Shown here piece after piece: positions 10,646-21,009 of a stretch of 64,000 nucleotides of DNA (its first letter is position 1; each line of letters begins with the position of its first letter). The notes below the pieces were generated by a model. It was not told the origin of the DNA, did no database searches, and was given only the letters and a program-made list of their open reading frames with translations. The DNA lies in the NCBI GenBank assembly GCA_911728455.2, contig OU452225.1:27748495-27812494 (forward strand). The letters run 5' to 3'. A program made the translations under genes and the position numbers. The stretch is from Marthasterias glacialis (taxonomy: Eukaryota; Echinodermata; Asteroidea; Forcipulatida; Asteriidae).

Positions 10646-11164
10646 CACATATCACCGGGTGCCATAATACAAAATTAATGTAAAATGTTATTATTTGTAG
10701 TTTTCTATATTCTATATACCTTATAAGCAGTTCATTGTTCTGTGTCATACAATGGAGCTGTGTGTGAGGCAAGTCCACAAAGGCTATCTCTACCACCTTG
10801 CACATTCCTAAGCAATGACCGAAGTATAGTGGACAGGGCACAAGCATGTCCAAATAAGGGGCAACTGCCCACACTAATTTGTTTAATACAACCCCCTTCT
10901 CTAATTCATCCAAACATATTCCTGCATGGTATAATTATTCAAATGCCCTATTAATGAAGTAAGAAACAATTCCTTATATGGTTATACGTTGTGCAAGAAA
11001 GTATGTTCCTGTATCCTATATAAACCCTTGTAATCTCGAGTTGAGGACAGTGAGAGCCTCCACCATCAGACATATATTAAAAAGTATCTTCAATCGTCAA
11101 TCCAGCGTCAACACATCTCTTCTTAGAGTCTTAGAGTCTATATAGCCTAACTGGTTATATTACA
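10646..11164 (+). repeat. Probable Gypsy 3' LTR
   Basis: This begins after the polypurine tract near ATCACCGGGTGCC and ends approximately at GGTTATATTACA. It contains a TATA box (TATATAAA, 11017-11024) and an ATTAAA signal near 11075, as expected for an LTR promoter and poly(A) region. There is no 5' LTR in the window to compare with, so the limits are approximate. Confidence 0.5.
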
Positions 11165-12470
11165 AACATAACTAGAAAAAAACTGACACATAGTACTTTG
11201 ACCCGGTTAGAACTTGACCCCCAAGTTCTTGTGGTACTTGGTACTCAGATTTGAGAAATGAACTCCATCACTGTGAGAGTTTTGTGTCTCATAGTTGGCA
11301 ACTGAGTATAAATGAGGGACAATTTTCTACAGTGAGACATTTATAGTGGAGGCTGTTGGTGCATATCAATTTTTGTTATTCAATTCTACTTTAGTGTAGT
11401 ACTTGGCACCGTTCTGAGACCTTTTTGTACTGTTACTGCTTGCTTTGGACTCAGATGTCTTAACTACCAGACTACACTCGGCTTGTTTTCATTGTATTGA
11501 TTTGATGCAGTGATACTTTTTATTTAAAAAAAAAACTTTCTTTAATTGTTAAATTTATTGCTTGTTTCACAGGCCTCCTGTCTGGATCATTTTTTTCTTT
11601 TTCGCATTCACATTTCCGAAAGAAATGTTGAACAGTATTCCAGAGTGAAACAGGATTTAGTTCTCACTACAAGCTGGTAACAATCTGTTGACATTACTCT
11701 TTTTTCAGGATATTACTGTAGAAGGACTGTAGGTTGCACATTTTCCAAGCATAATTATACCAGTGTATGACAAAGATGTTCATTCCTAAGAACTACAATT
11801 AGCTTCAAAGAATATTGACTCGCCTTGATTTACCATGACTTTAATGAGAGAGAGCTTTAAGTTCCGACAAGACTTTGTTAAGATTTAACAATCGACATTA
11901 AATCAGCTTCAAATTAAAGCTCATTTTTAGCAATTTGAGATCCACCACTTTGTGAGAGCATAATCTATCATTTTTGTTTCACTGTGACTTTATGTAAAAT
12001 ACACTTTGAGCACATTTATTTGTGGGAAAATAGAGTTAATCTAATTGCTTACCAACCAAAAGGAACTATGGTATGAATGCAAAAAACTGTTAATGGCCTG
12101 ATGTTTTGACCCTAGAAGAGCCTTTCTCAAAGGCTAAAGCGGGAAAGCTTTCAAGAAAGACTCTGCTAGGTTTGAGATTTCAGGCCAGTGAATTTTATGG
12201 AGCAATTTTGTTTATAGCTGAATGGTTCTGCTACCAGTCTACACAATAAATTCTTTATACCCTAACCATACTCAATTCTCAAAAACCAAATCAACTGTTG
12301 CTTTCTTGAATTTATGTATAAACGTGTTGATTAGAAAAGGCATTTTACCTCAGCCATTTTTGTACTGATGCTAAGTTGTACTTTGCTATAAAATCAACAC
12401 CTAAAGAGGAAAAAGAATAAGTTAAGTTTCTTTCATCCACCAGCACAGTTATAACTGGGAGTAAATATAT
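11165..12470. other. AT-rich non-coding stretch
   Basis: I see no open frame of useful length, no known repeat and no RNA gene. Short T-rich tracts followed by AG occur, but none pairs with a convincing open exon. Confidence 0.5.
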
Positions 12471-12475
12471 TACTA

Positions 12476-12999
12476 AATAATAATTTGATTGGAATGTTTT
12501 GTATGTTTCAGGTTCCTTGATCATGAAGTTGTTTCGCTGTAGTCACTTACCAACATCACTTCATGAAGGGAATATCTAAACACTTCCAGAAGGGGTAAGC
12601 CTCACATCTCTACCCATCTTTTGTTTTATTTTGTGTTCTTTTTGTCAGTAGATTTTAGGTGTCTCATTATGGTAATATTCTACACAAATACCTTCACAGT
12701 ATCAACCAACATTTTTGAAATATAATATTTGGAATATAATAATTTGTTTGTAATGTTTTGTATGTTTCAGGTCCCTTGCTCACTAAGTTGTTTCTTTGTA
12801 GTCACTTCACTTCATGAAGGGAATATCTAACAATTGTAACTGAGTGGAACAGAAACAGAGGGTAAGTCTCACATCTCTAGCCATTTTTGTTCTATATTGT
12901 GTTCTTTTTGTTGGTAGATTTTAGGTCTCTCATTATGTTAATTTTGTACACACCCCTATGCCACATCCAGTAACATTCTTGAAATATAATATTTAGAGC
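12476..12999 (+). repeat. Tandem duplication (about 258 bp) with duplicated splice-like signals
   Basis: Two diverged copies, about 12476-12735 and 12738-12999, share TTTTGTATGTTTCAGGT, then a CACTTCATGAAGGGAATATCTAA core, then GGGTAAGYCTCACATCTC. Each has an acceptor-like TTTCAG at its start and a GG/GTAAG donor. In copy 1 a second possible acceptor (CGCTGTAG) would open a short frame with HFMKGISKHFQKG; copy 2 has stops in all frames. They may be duplicated untranslated exons or a decayed coding pair. Confidence 0.5.
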
Positions 13000-13434
13000 T
13001 TGATAAAACATGAAAGGGTAAAAATATTCAAATACAACATTTTCCTTATTTTAAAACACAAATTTAATTAGCGATCTGAACTTTGAAGACACTGTATTTT
13101 TGGTTAAGTTATCACATAACAAAAAGGCAATATATGTTTATGAACAAAACCTATTTTATTAAATATTTTCTTCAAAAACTTCAATAAAAAAAATTCAGTA
13201 GCCCTTTCTGGCTAGATGCATGTTTGACTTTGAGTCAGTTTTGATAGTTACATCATGAAGGAATTGTGATTAAAAACCGCCAGTTAGAATGACCTTTATC
13301 TATTACCCATTGTGATCAGCATTTAATGTTTTAATGTGCAGTAGATTTATGTGAACACTGTGAGAGTAACTTTGCAAAATCAAAAAATCATCACGTTTTA
13401 AACAATTCAGGTAAAAATTTCTGCATGTAAATTT

Positions 13435-13460
13435 GGTGGCCATCGTTTAAAGTGGCCACC
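13435..13460. other. Short perfect hairpin
   Basis: GGTGGCCA and TGGCCACC form an 8-bp perfect inverted repeat around a 10-nt loop. It is isolated, with no U-tract or neighbouring gene to give it a role. Confidence 0.5.
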
Positions 13461-13499
13461 AAGCATCCACAAATTTTTGGTGGACTTATAATGTAAAAT

Positions 13500-15150
13500 G
13501 TCGACCTGTAAACTCATCAATTTGTATTACCTATGTTAAACAAACTGAATTGAGTCAAGCGTTTTTGCCAGGTACGTTTGCAGCCCTCTTGAAACTTACC
13601 ATTTTTGATTTTCAAATGTCCAGATAAATTTGTAGAGTGACATATATGGAGATCATTTATGCCAATGGTCATGGCTTGAAACATATTCATCAACAGTATG
13701 GTTTGCATGGAGGATAGCACCTTTTTGAAAAAGTTGATCGATTTCCTGAGAGATAATTTTAACCTCTGCAGGAGAAAATGAAATTTGTTTAGGCCTGAAT
13801 AATTGCAAAGGCCGTTCTACAAATTCAATGTGATAGTGCTGAATAGCATCTAATAACTATTTGTCTGACGTTATATCCCTCCATTTGTTGACAAGCTGTG
13901 CAAATCTACCTGCAATTTTGCTCGACTGAATGCAAGGAAAAGTGCGTGAACTTACAAATGTCATGTTTTCGTGCAAATCTACTTTGTAGTTTCCACTGGT
14001 GTCCGTTGTCCGGCATTCTGCCGAGGCCCCCGGTACCTGTTGCACCCGGTGCATGTTTAAATAATTGCTATCGCGCCTAGCCTTGCTTGAGTATGGGGTA
14101 GTGAAATCACCCCTATGCCCTTGTCTCTTATGCTCAAATCTATCAGATCTTAGCCAAGACGCACCACCAACTTTATTGCCGATTTTATTTGTTTGTTGAA
14201 TGTCTTTACATTGTTGTGGTAAATTATCACCAAACAAGAACCTGGTTACAGGAACATGCGGAGAACATAAGCCAGCAAATTATCTGTTGAGATTAGGTTT
14301 GATAAGCTCACATCTTCTCATGTTGAGGTCATGATTCGCATGGCCCATGACAGCAACAGAATCCAGCAGTTTGGTGATTTTGATTTTGAAATCAATGGCC
14401 GGATTATCTTGTCTTGCTTGACCTGTCGGTTGAGTCATCAGTGAATTAATCAAGCCAACGATCGGTACAATACCTGTAAGGAGGGCTTGTTGTATCTTTT
14501 GGAACTTATTGTCCTGTGATCGGGTCTTAGGTTTGAGTGAGTTCCACACTTCAGGGTTTACCTGTGTGCACTCGAGGTTCTTCACATTCGTTGGCCTCTG
14601 TAGTGATTTCAGTTTATCACTCGCCTTATCGTCAGGCAGTTTGTGGCGGACCATTTTGTCCACCCCCTGGCTAATTTATCACTCACTGCATCCGCTGTTG
14701 GCTCATCTTTGGTGTACAACTGGTCAAAATTATCAAGCAGTTTGTCATCCGGGCCATTATTCGGGCTCTTGTTCTAGCTTTCCCTCCCGCAGGAGTTCCT
14801 CAACAGCTTTGGACGTAGTCTCTACATCGGAATTTGATTTCGATGTTGACAATCTAGCTCGTTTTGAAGGTCTGCTCAAGACAAATGATTGCATGTTGTC
14901 AATGGCGTCAGCCATGCAGGCTAGTTTAGATGTCATATCGGCAAATTCTTGCCGGGACACGGCCGTTTCTGACAGCTGCTGTGGGTTTTCGTCAGTCTGC
15001 CTTTGCGACCCTTGCCTTTCGGCTTTCCTGATGAACCACAGGCCGATGGATTACCATCTTTGGCTTGTCTTACATCTTGCTCTGGTTCAGACGGTTCAGC
15101 CTTTAGCTCAAGAAATTACCCATCAATAACGTTGATTCCCATCATAGCTT
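13500..15150 (-). pseudogene. gag-like remnant of a second retroelement, probably YR type
   Basis: Three open pieces on the minus strand lie in one frame: 14960-14757, 14663-14280 and 14237-13857. Between the first two the logical reading shifts frame (LARGWTKW region); between the last two there is only an in-frame TAA. Recognisable blocks include VNPEVWNSL, VAVMGHANHDLNMRR, PVTRFLFGDN and KWRDITSD. These blocks recall gag-type proteins I associate with tyrosine-recombinase retroelements of invertebrates; the exact clade is from memory and unsure. Toward 13700 the reading runs into an RT lead-in (SFSPAEVKIISQEIDQLFKK) and is then lost. No RT core, integrase or recombinase follows. It is distinct from the DIRS copy at 1.5-7.3 kb and more decayed. 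Confidence 0.62.
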
Positions 15151-15309
15151 ACTCCGGCACAGAAAATGTATTTAGGTGTGCGGGGTCTGGTGCACCCTTA
15201 TATTGAGAAGATTCTTTTCAAGATCTCTCAACCGTGACTCTATACTCCGGTGGGAAGTGTAATCTCAAGTAAGTCCGAAGTGGGAGGTCACAAATATCTG
15301 GAAGATTTG

Positions 15310-16338
15310 CTGCTTCTTTTTTTGGGGGATGGTACATCTTTGTATTTTGGAAGAGTCACATTCCTGAAATCTATGAACATTTAAAGAAGAAATATAGCTC
15401 CAGAAAATTAACCAGGGATATTAATACTTCATAGAGAAAAACTGTAACATTTACTGGTGGTTTTATTTTTAAGGCTTTGAATGTGCTCTCTTTTTTGTTG
15501 TTCCAAAGTCTGCAAGGAAGATGTTCTTGTACGGAGCTTTGGTGACAGAATGTTACTGAGAAATACTTTGCTTTTTTGGTTGTGAAAAATTTAACCTACA
15601 TGCTGTTTTTTCTCCCAGCACCATTTTGAATGAAGTTTTCCCAGCTAATAATATCTCTTGCAACTTGTGTCTTTAAATGATCCTAGTCAATAAGAAATGA
15701 AATTCTGTACCATTTATAAAGTGACAGATTAGTTAACACCTCAACTCATCATGTAGGTGTTGAAATAAAACTGTTCTAATTATTCTACAAAAATTGTAAC
15801 AACTGCATGTTTACACAGCTGCACAAATTTACTTGTTTTATAGACAATTTGTGGACAATCTTGTAGATGTTTCTTGTTTAGATCTCATACTACTTTCATT
15901 TCATGTTTTTCACTTGGATGGTGAATTCTTAATAACATTTCTATTACTACTGAAGTAAAGTGTTCATAAGTCCAGATGGCTGCAAGTTTTGAGGTTAATT
16001 TAGGCCTGAAGTACTTTACACTTAGAAATGTGTTTAATACTCGTTGGATTGTTTCATTGTACTTTTAAAACATGATGAATTGTCTCTTTTTTGGAACATT
16101 TTCTTGAGGTCAAACTAGAACATGAATTGTTCAAGAATCTTTATTATTTTGACTTGGTGTTTTTTCATTTTTCAGAAACCCAGGAAAAAGAAGGAAAACA
16201 GAGGGATAAATGGCTGCATCAAGCGAGGGAGTGAACCAGGTATTCCTTATTCTGTACGTGTGGCTGAACTCGAGGCAGATGTTTTTGTAGGTACTGAGTT
16301 CTTTATCCTACATAATTTCATTTAGATTTGAGTTTCTT
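15310..16338 (+). repeat. Paralogous block, left copy, part 1
   Basis: This matches 58027-59052 over its length, with substitutions and small indels (for example GGATGGTACATCTTTGTATT followed by GGAAGAGTCACATTC). It contains cassette B at 16176-16286. The match is interrupted at 16339 by the CACTG-ended transposon and resumes at 18301. Confidence 0.85.
16176..16286 (+). CDS. Candidate exon cassette B, copy 1
   Basis: A T-rich acceptor (TTTTTCATTTTTCAG) precedes 37 open codons, and the segment ends at GTTTTT before GTAGGTACTGAG. The frame reads KPRKKKENRGINGCIKRG followed by a PYSVRVAELEADVF end. Entry and exit phases are both 0. Other copies have a better GTAAGT donor; here the donor reads GTAGGT. 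I do not recognise a domain. The open frame shared with diverged copies at 26861 and 58890 supports past coding use, but no flanking exon of a gene is proven. Confidence 0.42.
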
Positions 16339-16811
16339 CACTGTAAAAACATGTGTTTAGTTTGTAAACACTACTTGAACACTTTTTTGTAACAGCTTTC
16401 GAACACGTCAACGGGTTTAGGTTAAACATGTAACAGTGTTTAGGTTAAACACTGTGTTTACAAAGCCTAAACACTGTGTTTATTGCCTAAAACATGTTGA
16501 GGCGTTTAGAAATTGAACACTTTAACACGTTTACAGAATGTAACAGATTTCGAACACTCAGTGGCGTTTAGTCTAAACACAAAATGACGTTTATTCAGAA
16601 CATGGTGTTCAGTTTGTTTAAAACTGCAAATTGTACAAAAATATAAAATAAAAATATAAAACTTAATAAGAGAGCTTGAATACAACATACCGAATAAGAA
16701 TAACAATGAATCATACATCTCACCACACTTAAAGGCTAAGTAAGGGTTTGCCCTCTGGTCTAAACATGCCTTTTTACAATGTTTAATTGCCTGGAACATC
16801 CATAATATGAC

Positions 16812-17171
16812 TTATGACATGGGCACCTTACTCTTGCTTTCGATTTCCTGTATCTTTTTCTTTAACTGAGCAGAAATCATGCAGTAGTTTTTGCTTTTTG
16901 GTCCATCATAGGGCACTGCTCTGATAACATAAGTCTGAAAGATGCCAAGAACCTGAGAATAAATTTTTGGGAAATCCAGGTCAAATACATAATAGGTTGC
17001 AAGCAACATCAAAATGGCAACCTACAAGTTGTTTGTTTGGCAATCGATGCACACGGTATCACCAATGATGAAACTTCCCTTGACTTGACCATTGCTTGTG
17101 ATGAGGGCAATGTGAGGGGCTGTCCTTGGCACTGTCTTCAGCTCTGACTGCACATCTCCATCTGCAACATC
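16812..17171 (-). pseudogene. Gene fragment carried inside the CACTG element
   Basis: After an acceptor-like CTCTACAG on the minus strand, one frame runs from 17171 to the stop at 16812, with one in-frame TAG in its middle (after CIDCQTNNL). It reads VADGDVQSELKTV, then GSFIIGDTVCID, then ATYYVFDLDFPKIYSQVLG, and a Lys-rich end. The order of these blocks recalls the C-terminal part of uncharacterised animal proteins, often SAM-domain-containing, that are common in repetitive settings. I cannot confirm this without a search. It may be a captured host exon or a part of the element's own second protein. Confidence 0.45.
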
Positions 17172-18255
17172 CTGTAGAGAAAGTGTACAATTTATATTAT
17201 GTCATCACTCCCTTACATAGAGTTTACAAGACAACAACACCATTTTAAGGCTGGTACACACTACCTACAAGCATTGTCGCAAGATAAAAAAAAAACCCAA
17301 AGAATTCTATAAACATGAGAGGGGGGGTACATTGTGGATTTTATTTTAACCAAACCGTGGCGTGACAAAGGTCGACTTGTCGTTAATACCGAAATGTTAA
17401 CGTTAACTTAGGCTGTATTATTTTATTAAAAATAGGCCAAAACGTCTTTGCTTTATGTGAATTTTAGCATTAAACAGTATGTTTCAGAAAAACATGGCAA
17501 ACTGTATTCAAAAATTGATTTCAAATGATACTTACTCTGAAGATTTAACGTTAAAAAACAACAGCCGTGGAATCTGTCGTCGAGCGTGTCGAGGGTAGGG
17601 ATCATGGCGGGCATAGAGCTGTATCTTTATACAGCCGGCCCAGCTCTGAGGGCGGGGTTCATGTCACGTGACTTTGGGTGGGACCGGACCCTAAATATCG
17701 ACTGGTACTTGTTGGAACCAGACTAGGAATGATTTTCTAGAACATTCCTGACGTTCGCGCGCGCCTGGGCGTGAGTCGATAAGTTTGAAGGTCAAAGTTC
17801 CACGCAGTAACGCTCCTTAGTGTTTTAAAGTTACGAACTAAACACTATGTTTAAGGCTCGTGAGTTGTGCTGTAAAACATTGTGTTTTTGTCAATTTTCT
17901 AAATATGGACGCAAATGTGCAACTTTTTGTTGTTGCTGTAAACATTTTAAGAACTTAAAAAAGGTCTTGCAACTTTATAGCCACAACAACACATCAGTTC
18001 ATTTTAAGTGGAACTTTGATCAAAAACTGTGGATTTTAACCCAAAACTGAAAACCCGAGAAGAAATAGAATGTTGGTTTGTTAGATAGACCTATATTTAC
18101 GAACAAATTAAAGTTTTTTAGCTATAAACCAACATAAAAATTATGCTGTATTACCCTTACACACTTTAAATAAACACTAGCGTTTAACTAACTTTCATTA
18201 TCTAAACACTTTACAAACACCCTGTAAAAACATTCTGAACACATCGTAAACGGTT

Positions 18256-18286
18256 GACGCGTCAAACTAAACGCGTCAACCTTTTC
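18256..18286. other. Subterminal hairpin of the CACTG element
   Basis: GGTTGACGCGT and ACGCGTCAACC form an 11-bp perfect inverted repeat with an 8-nt loop, 15 bp inside the right end. Subterminal hairpins of this kind can be transposase recognition sites; that role is inference. Confidence 0.7.
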
Positions 18287-18300
18287 CAGTTTTTACAGTG

Positions 18301-19428
18301 TTGAAAGCATTCTGTGGATTTTTTTATTGAAATCCAGTGAAGAACTAATACAAAAATGTTGTTGAAATTTCACTGTCAAAATAAATGTTGATTGATGATT
18401 TCAACTCAGAAATGAGCATGCTGAAAGCTGGCATTGCCAAATGTCGAGGGTCATTTAATCATGCTTTTATAGATTTATCGTTTGCTTGTTAAAGCATTGA
18501 TTATAAAGAAGATATATGTTTCAGAATAGGGTTTAATTTGCAAGAACAAACAGAAATTAGTTATTAACTTGAAAGCATTCTTTGGCAAGTGTTTGTGACT
18601 TTAAATGAAATATTGAAGTAGAATTAGTTGGAAGTTTGCCAGATTTACTGGGGTTTAGTTGATCTTACAGACGAGATGTACGTGTATAATGTAGACCAGA
18701 ACAATAACCAAGCCCTGTCTAACAACAGTTAGACAACACAACTGTAGTTGACTGAGGTTACTAGTTGAAATTACAAGTGAGATGTGGACAAGCTGATTAA
18801 ATAAGCAAGACAAGCTGATTAAATAAGCAAGTATCAATAAATGGTTTTAGTTAGACAACACAACTGTAGTTTACTAGTTGAAGTTACAGACGAAATGAAA
18901 ATGTAGACTGCAGTTCAGCAGAGTAACCTAGCCTTGAGGATTGGTTGTGTAGTTAGACACAACCATTTTGTAGTTTACAGGAGTACATGTAGTAGTTGAA
19001 CTTATAGAGTAGTTGTACACATAGATTGCAGACTACAAGTAGAATAAACAAACATAACCTTTGTGGTTGATTAGAACTTACATTGCAATGAACATAAGTA
19101 CTTCTAAAATGTCAGTTGTTGTGGAATCATCATGCCAAAAGTGTTGTTATATTCAACCTTTTTGACAAAGAGGGGGATTTGTAGTTGTAAATAGTGGTAA
19201 TGAAGTTTAGTGAGGATAGCAGTAACAAAGCCCCGATAGTTTGTTGGAAATTGTTGTTTTGACACTTCTGAATACTGTTGAATAGAGAGGGGAGGGCTAG
19301 TTGTTTTAGTGATGTATAAATGTTGTAGTTAGACAACACAACTGTAGTTGAAATTACAGATGAGATTTGCATATAGATTGCTGTAGTATTAGCTGTTGAA
19401 GCTAATGAAGTATAAAGTGTTTAAAAGA
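18301..19428. repeat. Paralogous block, left copy, part 2
   Basis: This matches 59053 onward (for example GAAAGCATTCTGTGGATTTTT and the CAAGCTGATTAAATAAGCAA stretch). It contains scattered copies of the 90-110-bp repeat and a 22-bp duplication at 18787-18830 that is triplicated in the right block at 59538-59603. No coding frame is supported. Confidence 0.75.
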
Positions 19429-19628
19429 CCAGATGGCTGCAAGTTTTGAGGTTAATTTAGGCCTGAAGTACTTTACATCCAGAAATGTGGTTAATACTCT
19501 TCGGATTGTTTCATTGTACTTTTAAAATGCGACGAATCGTCCCTTTTTTGGAACATTGTCTCGAGGTCGAACTAGAACGTGAATAGTTTAGGAATCTTTA
19601 TTGTGACTTGTGATTTTTCATTTGGCAG

Positions 19629-19741
19629 AAACCCAGGAAAATGAAGGAAAGGAGAGGGTAAATGGTTGCATCAAGCGAGGGATTGAACCAGATATTCCTT
19701 ATTGTGTACATGTGACTGAACTAGAGGCAGGAGATGCTTTT
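19629..19741 (+). pseudogene. Candidate exon cassette B, copy 2 (1-nt deletion)
   Basis: This has acceptor CATTTGGCAG and donor GTAAGT, but it is 113 nt long because one base is missing in the AGGGTAAATGG region, where open copies have AGGGATAAATGG or AGGGTTAAATGG. The frame used by the open copies therefore meets a TAA. The alternative entry phase reads TQENEGKERVNGCIKRG and stays open to the donor. It is very close to copy 5 (61625), which shares the deletion, so the deletion predates their duplication. Confidence 0.4.
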
Positions 19742-19789
19742 GTAAGTACTGAGTTCTTTATCCTGCATATTTTCTTTGTATTGTGTAGA

Positions 19790-20600
19790 CCAACAGAGTA
19801 ACCAAGCCTCCATTAATGGTTGTAGTTTGACAATACAACTGTAGTTTACTAGGGCTAGTAGTTGATCTTACAGACAAGATGTAAGTGTAGAGTGTTGATC
19901 AGCAGTAACCAAGCCTCTATAAGTTGTAGTTTGACAACAAAACTGTAGTTTGATCTTACAGACGAGTGTATTGTGAAAACCCACATAGTTACCAAGCCTC
20001 AAGAAATGGTTGTAGTATGACAATACAACTATAGTTTACTCTTGTTAGTAGTTGATCTTATAGATGAGATGCAAATCTAGAGTGTAGACTATCAGTAAAA
20101 AAGGCTTGATAAATGGCTGTAGTTTGACAGCACAACTGTAGTTTACTAGGGTTAGTAGTTAATCTTACAGACGATATGCAAGTCTATTGTGTATATCAGC
20201 AGTAACCAAGCCTCGATAAATAGTTGTAGTATGGCAACACAACTGTGGTTTTCTAGGATTAGTACCGTAGTTGATCTTACGGATGACAGATAAGTCTAGA
20301 GTGTAGATCAGTAGTAAGCAAGCCTGGTTAAATAGTTGTAGTTAGATAAACCAACTGAAGTTTTCTAGGGTAGTTTAGTAGTTGATTTTACAGACAAGAT
20401 GTAGTGTAGAGTGTAGATCAGCAGTAACCAAGCCTTGATAAATGGGTATAGTTTGTCAACACAAATGTAGTTTACTAGTAGCAGTAAATTTAAAAGACAA
20501 GATGTAAATCTAGAGTGTACACTAACAGTAACCTAGGATTAATGATAAATGGATGTAGTTTGACAACACAACGGGTAGTAGCTGAACTTAAAGACGAGAA
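19790..20600. repeat. Array of the degenerate 90-110-bp repeat (block 1)
   Basis: The unit contains GTAGTTTACTAGGGTTAGTA, GATCTTACAGACGAGATG, GTGTAGACCAGCAGTAACCA, AGCCTCGATAAATAGTTG and TAGTTTGACAACACAACT. Units vary in length because the TTTACTAGGGTTAGTAG part is often missing. Copies differ by many substitutions, so the array is old. Confidence 0.88.
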
Positions 20601-20904
20601 GTATGTTTGGAAGCCTTGATGTTTGGTTGTACATGTAGTTTAGACACAATAGTTTCAGTTTACAGGAGTTAGTTGTTGAACTTATAGACGAGTTGATTTA
20701 AGGCTCCTAGTAGAATTGTTGTGGTTGATTGAAAGTTGCGGTGTAATGTTGTTTAATCATCATTCGACACTTCTGTTGTTGTTGCTATTTTAAGCTGTGA
20801 TTTTTGAACAAGCAGAGTTACCAAGCCCAGCATGTAGTTGTTTAATTAGAGAGTCTTTTCTGATGGTGGATTCGTAGGTTAAAATAGTCTTAATGAAGTT
20901 TAAG
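20601..20904. other. Non-coding paralogous sequence left of the hAT-like element
   Basis: AT-rich sequence related to 60200-60360 and 63250-63420 (for example CAAGCAGAGTTACCAAGC and the GAAGTTTAAGGAGGATAGC join). I see no open frame. Confidence 0.5.
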
Positions 20905-20912
20905 GAGGATAG

Positions 20913-20972
20913 CAGTGTTGTAGTCGAGACCCAACAGTACGAGACCAAGACCGAGACCGAGATCTGAAGGTT

Positions 20973-21009
<37 letters not shown>

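Larger units (their letters stand above)
7282..11164 (+). mobile_element. Ty3/Gypsy LTR retrotransposon with chromodomain, 5'-truncated
   Basis: Coding sequence begins in the middle of the pol RT domain exactly at the DIRS right end and runs through RNase H, integrase and a C-terminal chromodomain. It is followed by a polypurine tract and a likely 3' LTR. No 5' LTR, gag or protease is present, and nothing Gypsy-like lies left of the DIRS element. One frameshift near 7575, another near 9538 and an in-frame TAA at 9724 show decay. Confidence 0.88.
16339..18300. mobile_element. CACTG-ended DNA transposon with TT target duplication
   Basis: The perfect 12-bp terminal inverted repeats are CACTGTAAAAAC at the left and GTTTTTACAGTG at the right. 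The flanks carry TT on both sides (16337-16338, 18301-18302). The paralogous block at about 59046-59055 has the uninterrupted site TTTCTTGAAAGC, so the 1962-bp insertion is seen directly by comparison. Subterminal zones are rich in GTTTAG/CTAAACAC motifs. The ends fit CACTA/EnSpm-like (CMC) elements, but no transposase is recognisable, so it is probably non-autonomous. Confidence 0.88.

Noticed and set aside
17847-18050. 67-codon Cys/Phe/Lys-rich ORF inside the CACTG element
   Set aside because: Low-complexity composition, no motif and no splice or promoter context.
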